Part shown: one piece after another, positions 6,722-13,637 of the stretch
Position numbering within the stretch: the first letter of the stretch is position 1
Layout: each line of letters begins with the position of its first letter
Virus record (IMG/VR): IMGVR_UViG_3300029267_001041
Location: 1 to 24,618 of that record
DNA length: 24,618 nt
Direction: 5' to 3' (one strand)
From: a virus
Made by a program: the position numbers and the translations under genes
Notes under the pieces: generated by a model
Told to the model about the DNA's origin: nothing
Seen by the model: only the letters and a program-made list of their open reading frames with translations
The model's database searches: none

Positions 6722-6960
6722 CTGACGAAGAAAAACCCAAGATGCCGGAATTAACCCCGGAGCAAAAAGCGGCGATGGAAACCGTTAAAAATAGTGTTTC
6801 CAAGTTCAATCAGGTCGTGTCCTTCTACCTTTTTAATCAGCTTCAAATGATTAACGATGGAGAGATCCATATTTCTTTAACGGTTAAGAATCGACAGATC
6901 GATAACATTGAACTGCACTCACGGATGTCAAGGAAGATGGTTAATGGCCAAAAAGATTAG
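6718..6960 (+). CDS. Small hypothetical protein coupled to the adaptor gene (80 aa)
   Basis: Starts in a four-base ATGA overlap with the adaptor and runs 17 bases into the next gene, so all three are translationally coupled. An acidic, Pro/Lys-rich N-terminus (TDEEKPKMPELTPEQKAA) leads to a helix (residues 18-45, VKNSVSKFNQVVSFYLFNQL) and a short beta stretch (EIHISLTVKNRQIDNIELH). No family recognised. The position suggests a minor connector or assembly factor, which is inference only. Confidence 0.65.
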   Translation: MTDEEKPKMPELTPEQKAAMETVKNSVSKFNQVVSFYLFNQLQMINDGEIHISLTVKNRQIDNIELHSRMSRKMVNGQKD

Positions 6961-7873
6961 ACTCTTTACCGGGTCCACAGGGCTAAACACCCAAGAAGAT
7001 CCGGCAAGGATTCAATATAACACCAAGACAGGCGTTCAGGAACTTGCTGCTTGCGAGAATATTGATATCAGCGACGACGGAAGGATATCAAGACGCAAGG
7101 GATTTACGCAGCAGGTTGATTTGTCTGGATGCCACAGTTTGTTTTGTGAGGGCAGGGATTGTCTTTTTGTCCATGGCGACGCGCTTTGTGTGCTGAATAA
7201 GGATTACAGCTATACCGCAATCCGGAATGTTACGCCTAATGCACGGCTCAGATGCCGACAGGTGGATGATATCGTTTATTACTGTAATGGGTTTGAGCGC
7301 GGATATGTCTTTGAAGGCACAAGCTACGGCTGGAATATGCCGACTTATTACGGTCCTGTTACCACAAAAGCGTTTACCGATCCTCCTATAGGCACTGACC
7401 TCGAGTATTATGCCGGGCGTATGTTTGTTGTTCAGGGCAAGATCGTGCCGTATAGCGAACTGTTTGACATTTCGACATTTGAGCGCAAAAGCTATCTTCC
7501 GTTCGACCGTGAAGTCGTGATGTTTAAAGCGGTTAAGGACGGTATTTATGTTAGCACCGATAAAGAGACCTTGTTTTTATCCGGAAACGACGCCAAAGCT
7601 TTGGATATCACAAAAATTGCCGATTACCCGGCGATCAAGTGGACTGAGGTTAAAATTATCGGTCGCCTAATTTTTACCAAGGACGGAAACGCCATGATTT
7701 TAGACAAGGGCGGAAGTGCCTGCCTGTTGTGGCTGTCCAAAGAAGGTGTTTGCTTTGGTGGTCCTGGCGGCGAGTTCGTTAATTTAACCGAGCATAAGGT
7801 TGATTTGCCAACCGCTTTAACCGGATGCGGTTTTATGTACGATCACAGATATATCGGAATTATGGACCCATAA
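6944..7873 (+). CDS. Beta-rich head/tail connector or stabilisation protein
   Basis: 309 residues from ATG 6944, which has AAGGAAG about 8 nt upstream; the frame extends to a TTG at 6908 but that start has no ribosome site and lies inside the previous gene. It opens MAKKIRLFTGSTGLNTQEDP, followed by ENIDISDDGRISRRKGF, a pattern I associate with podovirus proteins located between adaptor and tail. Repeated four-strand units with a 'GR/GK + aromatic' signature (YYCNGFERGYVFEGTSYG; YYAGRMFVVQGKIVPYSELF; DGIYVSTDKETLFLSG; IIGRLIFTKDGNAMILDKG) suggest a beta propeller. It ends right before intergenic element C, so it closes this transcription unit. The fold is inferred from strand periodicity; the exact role (stabilisation, hub or nozzle) is not settled. 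Confidence 0.65.
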   Translation: MAKKIRLFTGSTGLNTQEDPARIQYNTKTGVQELAACENIDISDDGRISRRKGFTQQVDLSGCHSLFCEGRDCLFVHGDALCVLNKDYSYTAIRNVTPNARLRCRQVDDIVYYCNGFERGYVFEGTSYGWNMPTYYGPVTTKAFTDPPIGTDLEYYAGRMFVVQGKIVPYSELFDISTFERKSYLPFDREVVMFKAVKDGIYVSTDKETLFLSGNDAKALDITKIADYPAIKWTEVKIIGRLIFTKDGNAMILDKGGSACLLWLSKEGVCFGGPGGEFVNLTEHKVDLPTALTGCGFMYDHRYIGIMDP

Positions 7874-7888
7874 ACAAAATATTATAAC

Positions 7889-7916
7889 GGATACTTTTTG
7901 ATCCTCTTTAAGAGGA
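7889..7916 (+). promoter_or_regulatory. Structured intergenic element, copy C: overlapping alternative hairpins
   Basis: GGAT (7889-7892) can pair with ATCC (7901-7904) across ACTTTTTG; alternatively TCCTC (7902-7906) pairs with GAGGA (7912-7916). TCC is shared, so the two exclude each other. The 17 bases from 7884 (ATAACGGATACTTTTTG) are the same as in copy B except for the last base, while the second stem has completely different bases yet still pairs. An AAAC linker joins it to the terminator. Confidence 0.6.
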
Positions 7917-7925
7917 CCCCAAACG

Positions 7926-7960
7926 GCCCGATTGAGATGTATTTCTCATTCGGGCTTTTT
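7926..7960 (+). terminator. Rho-independent terminator before the tail-region genes (copy C)
   Basis: GCCCGATTGAGA (7926-7937) pairs with TCTCATTCGGGC (7944-7955) with one mismatch across a 6-base loop, followed by five T. It is the cleanest of the three terminators. An AAAGGAG ribosome site begins about 6 nt after the T-run and serves the next gene at 7979. Confidence 0.85.
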
Positions 7961-7978
7961 ATTTGAAAGGAGAACAAA

Positions 7979-8737
7979 ATGGCTTTACGACTTTCAACAG
8001 GATTGAGAAATTTAATGCTTGGCGGGCAGGCAACGGTGACCGCAATTACCACAGGAAGTGATGCGTCAATCGAATTGAATATTACTGGTGGTGATGACAC
8101 CATTACCAGGGATGCAGGCAGTTGGATCACTGACGGATTTGTAGCTGGGGATATAATCAAAGTAACAGGGTGTACTACAGCCGCCAATGATACAGCACTT
8201 ACCGACCTTCGGATCAAAACTGTGGCTGCGCTGACATTGACTTTCGATGGTGCGGTTATTAATACGGACGAAGCACTTGCCGCCGCAGGCGTTATTTGTG
8301 CCGCCAAGGGTGGATGCCTGAAAGACATTTTCAGGAATGGTATTCTGTATATCTATACCGGTTCCCAGCCTGCTACGGCTGACACCGCCGCTTCGGGTAC
8401 GAATGTTGTAAAAATTACCGATTCTTCCGGTGCGTGGGTTGCCGGTGCCGAGGCCAACGGCCTTGAATTTGGCGATTATTCAGCCGGAACTTTATCGAAA
8501 TGCGCGGATCAAACATGGTCCGGGGTTGGTATTGGTGGCGGTGGTACAGCCGGATGGTTCAGGCTTTGTGCCAATGCGACAGATGCCGGAGCCCTTAGTA
8601 CCACATTGCCGAGAATTGATGGAAGTATCGGAACAAGCGGTGCAAACCTGAATATGTCCAGTACAACCATTGTGGACGATGCCACTTACACCATTGATAC
8701 GTTTACGCTGACATTGCCGTTGCAGTACGGTTCCTAA
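7979..8737 (+). CDS. Phage virion/tail protein with an inserted beta domain (252 aa)
   Basis: The N-terminus (MALRLSTGLRNLMLGG) and the part from residue 112 on (LKDIFRNGILYIYTGSQPATADTAASGT, NGLEFGDYSAGTL, WSGVGIGGGGTAGWFRL, DGSIGTSGANLNMSS, TYTIDTFTLTLPLQYGS) together make a protein type I recognise as common in phage structural modules, usually about 150 residues. Here about 95 residues (roughly 17-111) are inserted between the two conserved parts. The insert has its own beta pattern (DDTITRDAGSWITDGFVAGDIIKVTG ... IKTVAALTLTF), like the small Ig-like/tail-tube-associated modules found in phage tail proteins. Strong AAAGGAG site before ATG 7979. Part of a tail or virion-surface role is likely; the exact place in the particle is not known. 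Confidence 0.65.
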   Translation: MALRLSTGLRNLMLGGQATVTAITTGSDASIELNITGGDDTITRDAGSWITDGFVAGDIIKVTGCTTAANDTALTDLRIKTVAALTLTFDGAVINTDEALAAAGVICAAKGGCLKDIFRNGILYIYTGSQPATADTAASGTNVVKITDSSGAWVAGAEANGLEFGDYSAGTLSKCADQTWSGVGIGGGGTAGWFRLCANATDAGALSTTLPRIDGSIGTSGANLNMSSTTIVDDATYTIDTFTLTLPLQYGS

Positions 8738-8770
8738 TCTTAATCTTTTTCAAACGAAAGGGGTTAAGTT

Positions 8771-11290
8771 ATGGGGCAGCTTGTATTTGGGCCATATGAT
8801 AACAGTGTTTTCGATGCGTATTATTACGACGACGATTATACGTTTCGGGTATGGATACCCCCGGCCCTTTTAACCGAGTGTAGTAAATTTCGAATTGGTT
8901 TTGGGTATTATTCAACTCAAAACGTTTATATTGACGCAGTATATGTCGGTCAATCATCGGGAGCAACAGCGGATTCCGCCTTTGACGGAACTCCTACTGC
9001 TGTTTTGTTTAGCGGTGTTGCCGCTGTTACCTACAATAGCGCCGTAAAGTACTCGGATTATGTGGAATATGATATAGACCCTACCAAGGGTCTTATCATT
9101 TCTATGGAATTTGGGGCGTCTCATTCCTATATGCCGTATGTGGAAGTGGCAACCGGGGATGAGGCCGATATCGTCACTTATCGGGATTATGGTGACTATG
9201 CTGATTCATCCTCATTTTCGGCAGATGCGACTTATGAAACCCGGAGACATTTAGTTGTCAGTATCGGAAATGTATTTGAATTAGACGACGATTTATCTAA
9301 CCTGAAGTCTGATGCCAATATTAACCATGCGCATCAGTCGAACGCCATTTCCGCGACCGCCGATATCGGGGCCGGTGATAACGGTGTAGTTACAACAACC
9401 GTTGATACCGCCGGAACTGACGGGAATAATTATACCATTGAGGTTGTGGCCGGTGTCGGTGTAGATCAGGCAATGTCAGCGGCTATTTTAGCTAAGGCCG
9501 TTACCGTTACCCTGGGAACCGATGGGGCCGGCGATCCTGACGATACCAAAAATACAGCTACGCTTATTACCGCAGCGATTGAGGCTTTGGCAAATGTCAG
9601 TGCAAGTGCTTCCGGCACCGGTGCAACTCCATTAACTGGTGCAGAAGGTCCGACCTCTTTTACCGGGGGTGTGGATCAGTGGAGAACGTTCGATGCTCTT
9701 TCGGACATGGAATCAACCGGCGAAGTCGAGTGGAATTATGTTGTTGATGACTTGCCGGATGTTCAATTAACCGGTTTCGGGAAAATCGGCTTTATCGATC
9801 TTGACGATGGAGTGTTGTCAGACCTTCAATGCACGGGGCGAACAGGGGATAATGGCGAATTGGGTTATTATGAACCTGTTTATCTTCCAGATATGCGTTG
9901 CGAAGGTCAGACAGGGGAACGTGCGGATTTAGACGCCAATCTTCCAGATCTTCAATGCACCGGATATACCGGGGCTCAGGCAGATAACACATTGCCGGAC
10001 CTGGAAATTTCCGCAACCGGGACCGCCGGGCAGGTTGGAAACCTGGATGAAACACTTCCCGACTTAGATTGTACGGCTTATGCCGGATCCAGATGCGGAA
10101 TATTAACACTGCCTGATCTTCAGATCGAGGCTACCGCTTCAGGGTCTTACGCCACCCTTGACGCCAAGATCCCTGCATTGATAATCGAGGCTGAAGGATC
10201 GACACCGACAACCGGTGTTTTGGATATGGATTTGACATTTCCTACATTCGATGGGGAAATGTCTTTGGATTGTCGGTTGAACCTGAATGCTGATCTTTCA
10301 AATTTAAAAATATCTTCAACACTTTATGGACCACGGACTTTAATACTCGATGCAACACTTCCAGATTTAAAGGTCAATGCTGAACTGAAAAGAGAAGTTG
10401 CCGGGGAGTTGGATGACAATCTTCCTGGCCTGCGGATAGAATCAACAGCCCATTGTACACCTGAAATCAGTCTTGAAAGCGACCTTCCGGCTCTTAAACT
10501 TTCTTCAACGCTTTATGGTCCGAGAACTTTAAATCTTGATGCGACACTTTCAGATCTAAAAATAGAAGCTGAACTTAAACGGGAGGTTTCGGGAGAATTA
10601 GACACCGATCTTCCGGGATTACGAATAGAGGGAACAGCTCATTGTACGCCTGAGATCAGTCTTGAAAATGATTTACCGAATTTAAAACTTTCTTCTACAG
10701 CCTATGGTCCGAGAACCTTAGTTCTTGACGCCACGTTATCGGATTTAAAAATTGAGGCTGAACTCAAACGTGAAGTTTCGGGAAATCTTGATACCATTCT
10801 TCCGGGGTTGCGAATAGAATCAACAGCGCATTGTACTCCTGAAATAAGCCTTGAAAGTGATTTACCAAACTTAAAATTATCTTCTACAGCATACGGCCCA
10901 AGAACATTAACCCTTGATGCAACATTATCAGACTTAAAGATCGAAGCCGAACTTAGAAGAGAAGTTACCGGAAGTTTGGATACCGACCTTCCAGGTTTGA
11001 GGATAGAAGGCGCCGGCCATTGTGACCTTGATACAATCAGTCTTGACGAAAATCTTCCGATCTTAGGCCTTGAGGCCAGTGGTTACTCGGGCGAAGTCGG
11101 AACTCTTGACGCAACACTTTCAAACCTGACAATCGAAGCGTCTATTCTTTCTGAAGAAATCGGAGATCTTGACGCGACACTCCCGGCTTTGGTGATGGGC
11201 GACACCCGGACCGGGGGAACCGGAGGAGAAAGCGGAACTATTTCTTATCTTAGCAGATTTGCGGATTATATTTTAAGGCATACGAGGTAA
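8771..11290 (+). CDS. Long repeat-containing tail/fibre-like protein (839 aa)
   Basis: Three regions are visible. Residues 1-180: an aromatic, Asp-rich beta region of unknown type (YDNSVFDAYYYDDDYTFRVW...). Residues about 195-305: a module with GTDGNNYTIEVVAG, TVTLGTDGAGDPDDTKNTA and AAIEAL, the 'GTxGN' beta module found repeatedly in phage sheath and fibre proteins. Residues about 325-810: repeats of 17-21 residues with the core LDxxLPxLxIEA, becoming a strict 21-residue repeat from 505 on. The repeat has alternating Leu and Asp, which suits a beta-solenoid or repeated strand-turn stack. ATG 8771 has AAAGGGG upstream. A tail fibre or appendage is the likely role; no receptor-binding or enzymatic motif was seen. 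It ends in a helix-like YLSRFADYILRHTR. Confidence 0.6.
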   Translation: MGQLVFGPYDNSVFDAYYYDDDYTFRVWIPPALLTECSKFRIGFGYYSTQNVYIDAVYVGQSSGATADSAFDGTPTAVLFSGVAAVTYNSAVKYSDYVEYDIDPTKGLIISMEFGASHSYMPYVEVATGDEADIVTYRDYGDYADSSSFSADATYETRRHLVVSIGNVFELDDDLSNLKSDANINHAHQSNAISATADIGAGDNGVVTTTVDTAGTDGNNYTIEVVAGVGVDQAMSAAILAKAVTVTLGTDGAGDPDDTKNTATLITAAIEALANVSASASGTGATPLTGAEGPTSFTGGVDQWRTFDALSDMESTGEVEWNYVVDDLPDVQLTGFGKIGFIDLDDGVLSDLQCTGRTGDNGELGYYEPVYLPDMRCEGQTGERADLDANLPDLQCTGYTGAQADNTLPDLEISATGTAGQVGNLDETLPDLDCTAYAGSRCGILTLPDLQIEATASGSYATLDAKIPALIIEAEGSTPTTGVLDMDLTFPTFDGEMSLDCRLNLNADLSNLKISSTLYGPRTLILDATLPDLKVNAELKREVAGELDDNLPGLRIESTAHCTPEISLESDLPALKLSSTLYGPRTLNLDATLSDLKIEAELKREVSGELDTDLPGLRIEGTAHCTPEISLENDLPNLKLSSTAYGPRTLVLDATLSDLKIEAELKREVSGNLDTILPGLRIESTAHCTPEISLESDLPNLKLSSTAYGPRTLTLDATLSDLKIEAELRREVTGSLDTDLPGLRIEGAGHCDLDTISLDENLPILGLEASGYSGEVGTLDATLSNLTIEASILSEEIGDLDATLPALVMGDTRTGGTGGESGTISYLSRFADYILRHTR
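10283..11197 (+). repeat. Coding tandem repeats: 21-residue units in a 63-residue (189 bp) super-repeat
   Basis: Three 21-residue units alternate: one containing LKIEAELKREVSG, one containing LPGLRIE(S/G)TAHCTPE and one containing LKLSST(L/A)YGPRTL. The LDAT unit starts at 10346, 10535, 10724 and 10913, exactly 189 bp apart. Outside this core the units drift (9749-10282 and after 11030). The protein copies are nearly identical while codons differ throughout. Confidence 0.9.
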
Positions 11291-11292
11291 TT

Positions 11293-11769
11293 ATGGCAAC
11301 TGAAAGACTTACCATTGCCCTGAACGCAAAAATAAACGCTTTGTATCAGTGGTCAAACTTTAATTTTAACAGCATGATCATGTTTAACGGTGTTCCGATT
11401 GCTGCAAACGAAGATGGTATTTATTCCCTGTTCGATGCCGATGACGACGATGGAACGGATATCGACGCTTTTTTTGAATTGGCTACAACAGACTGGGGGA
11501 TGCCTGAGACTAAAAAGGTTAGATTTGCCTATGTCAGCGGTGAAACTTCCGGGGATTTGAAATTAAAATTAAAGGTCGATGATGATCAGGAACAAACCTA
11601 TTTAGTCCCGGCAAGAAAGACCGGGCAACTTCAACACCGATACCATAGGGTTGATGGTCGTAATGATTTGAGAGGCGTTTATTGGCGGCCACGGATAGAG
11701 AACACAAAGGGATGTGATTTCAGCGTGGACGCCATGGATGCAATTGTAATGTTTTTGGGGAATAGATAA
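11293..11769 (+). CDS. Phage structural protein of unknown role (158 aa)
   Basis: Follows the repeat protein by two bases, with GAGG just inside its end. The second half has a pattern I recognise from phage tail-module proteins: KKVRFAYVSGETSGDLKLKL, then YHRVDGRNDLRGVYWRPRIEN and GCDFSVDAMDAIVMFLGNR, that is, strands, an 'R-G-x-Y-W' strand, a 'N-x-x-G-x-D-F' turn and a final strand. The N-terminal half includes FNGVPIAANEDGIYSLFDAD and an Asp-rich loop (DADDDDGTDID) that could hold calcium. There is no signal peptide or membrane segment. Its stop shares a base with the next start. Likely a small tail or tail-fibre-associated protein; the exact role is unknown. Confidence 0.6.
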   Translation: MATERLTIALNAKINALYQWSNFNFNSMIMFNGVPIAANEDGIYSLFDADDDDGTDIDAFFELATTDWGMPETKKVRFAYVSGETSGDLKLKLKVDDDQEQTYLVPARKTGQLQHRYHRVDGRNDLRGVYWRPRIENTKGCDFSVDAMDAIVMFLGNR

Positions 11770-13628
11770 TGACCGAAGGGCCGAAACAAGTCAACATGTA
11801 CGGAATCCGTTATTTTATTAACGGCGATTTGTCGGACCCGTATGTCAAAAAACTGATGGTTCAGGCCCGGAATGACCTTCGGGGGATGAAGGATAGAAAC
11901 ATAAACGATATTGATCATATCTGGATGAACAAACCCAAGGCGTATAAGATTGATAGCCAGTTTGGGATTGATTCGGTTTATATTGATGTGCCGACTTTTG
12001 GGGAAAAAATTAAACGTAAGGTTGTCCTCGAAGAAAAAAAAGAAAAGAAAGACTTAAATGTTTATCTTACTCCTGCATTTGAGGCTTATGATAGCGACTG
12101 GAATCAGATAGGATATGTTATTTGTTCTCCTGGAACTTGGAATGCTCCCTACACGCTTATAGTAACTGATAATGTCATACCACCTGATGAAGATGGTGTT
12201 GCACTGGCAATAGCAAGAGAAGCTGGTGTTACAGTAGATCCATTCTACTTTCCATCTTGGAAAGATATGTGGTCAAGATATTGGGATGTAGATCCTGACG
12301 ATAAGCCATACGAAGGAATTCTTGAAAATAAAGATGTTTATACTGGCTATCCCGTATCTGGTATCTATGGCGGAGATATTAGGGTTAATCTTTTTGAAAT
12401 AGCTTCTACGTTTGAAGAAGTCTTCAGAGAGATGTGGGATATAGAAGGTTTTGCTTACCCGGAAGAAGTTATTACTCAGGTTGGTGAATGGGCTGGAGGT
12501 GATTATTTACTAAGCATTGTTTTCCAAAACCAAGATGCATATGGCGAAGATTTAGATCATTGCTCTTGTGGTGATGTTTGCAGGTCTTTGCGAGATATGT
12601 CTGGAATTTATACGCTTAATGACTCTTTTACGTCCTACCTTGTATTTACTGGCGCTGATGATCCCATTTCAACGACTTACTTTGATGGTTATTCTGTCGA
12701 TCAACAAGAAAATAGAACAGATTATATTCCAATGGTACACTGGTTAGCCAACTGCTTTGGTGTTGGGGCCGATTGGGACGATAGGTTTGCAGAACATAAA
12801 GCTTTACATATGCACTGGTATGCCGAGACGGTTGAGCCTGGATGTCCACCTAACGGCACATTAACTCATCCAGAAGCTCATGCTTGGGGCGATGCAATAG
12901 CACAAGATCATGTTAGCATATCCTTTGAACATTCTGGTATTGCGTATGGAACTAAGTCTGAAACATACTTATCGTGGAATAGTTATTGGGCTAACGCTTA
13001 TGATATAAATAAGTATTCCTGTTTCTTTCTTGAGCGTTTATGGACAAATGATTATAGCGTAGAAACCACTTTTCATCATATGCCTGACTATGGGTATCAG
13101 CCGTATATAACACCACTTCCATATCCACAAGCGGATTATCCAGAATACTGGGATTGGTATCAGACAACAGAGTCGAGTAGTATTAATTTGAATATTTATA
13201 AGTACTGGATAGCCATTAATGGAGATAAGGTTTTATGGAAGGAAAGTTTGCCAATTGAAGATGCGTGGGATGGTAACTGGGAGTGGCATGTTCAAGATAT
13301 GTATATTCGTTACTTTGAACTTGATAAAACTGGGGATAACTTTTGGGTGCTTTTAGCGATACATAATAGGCCACAGGATGAAGACCTTGGGATTAATAGA
13401 TGGATATACCATATCTATAAATCGTCTTCATTAGAATTAAGCGAGCCTGTAATGTTTGACAATTTACAATATAGTGGTCCCCCAGAATACTATACTCATG
13501 AAATTCCAAACTTAGTAGCTCCCAATAGTGGGCCAGTATATGCTCGTGGAACTTTTAGATTGTTTCAAGTAACTGAAGATGATGAAAAAATCAAGATAAC
13601 AACAAAAAAATGCGAGTATGAAATATAG
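11769..13628 (+). CDS. Probable receptor-binding/tail-tip protein, chimeric (619 aa)
   Basis: Starts on the last base of the preceding stop, with GGGGAA upstream. Residues 1 to about 92 (MTEGPKQVNMYGIRYFINGD ... GIDSVYIDVPTFGEKIKRKVVLEE) have the composition and codon use of the neighbouring genes. A KKEKKD linker follows, then about 520 residues with a very different feel: AT-rich codons, many Trp and Tyr, low charge, and no internal repeats. One sampled 60-base line at 12061 has 22 G+C and one at 13141 has 19, while neighbours are well above 40%. Residues 265-271 carry a C-x-C-x3-C cluster. A conserved N-terminal anchor joined to a foreign aromatic-rich C-terminal part is the usual build of phage receptor-binding proteins. 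No peptidase, lyase or hydrolase motif was recognised. Role is inferred. Confidence 0.55.
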   Translation: MTEGPKQVNMYGIRYFINGDLSDPYVKKLMVQARNDLRGMKDRNINDIDHIWMNKPKAYKIDSQFGIDSVYIDVPTFGEKIKRKVVLEEKKEKKDLNVYLTPAFEAYDSDWNQIGYVICSPGTWNAPYTLIVTDNVIPPDEDGVALAIAREAGVTVDPFYFPSWKDMWSRYWDVDPDDKPYEGILENKDVYTGYPVSGIYGGDIRVNLFEIASTFEEVFREMWDIEGFAYPEEVITQVGEWAGGDYLLSIVFQNQDAYGEDLDHCSCGDVCRSLRDMSGIYTLNDSFTSYLVFTGADDPISTTYFDGYSVDQQENRTDYIPMVHWLANCFGVGADWDDRFAEHKALHMHWYAETVEPGCPPNGTLTHPEAHAWGDAIAQDHVSISFEHSGIAYGTKSETYLSWNSYWANAYDINKYSCFFLERLWTNDYSVETTFHHMPDYGYQPYITPLPYPQADYPEYWDWYQTTESSSINLNIYKYWIAINGDKVLWKESLPIEDAWDGNWEWHVQDMYIRYFELDKTGDNFWVLLAIHNRPQDEDLGINRWIYHIYKSSSLELSEPVMFDNLQYSGPPEYYTHEIPNLVAPNSGPVYARGTFRLFQVTEDDEKIKITTKKCEYEI

Positions 13629-13637
13629 GAGCCAAAA

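Noticed and set aside
6908-6943. TTG start upstream of the connector gene
   Set aside because: No ribosome site, runs through the previous gene; ATG 6944 with AAGGAAG is better and gives the familiar MAKKIRLF start.
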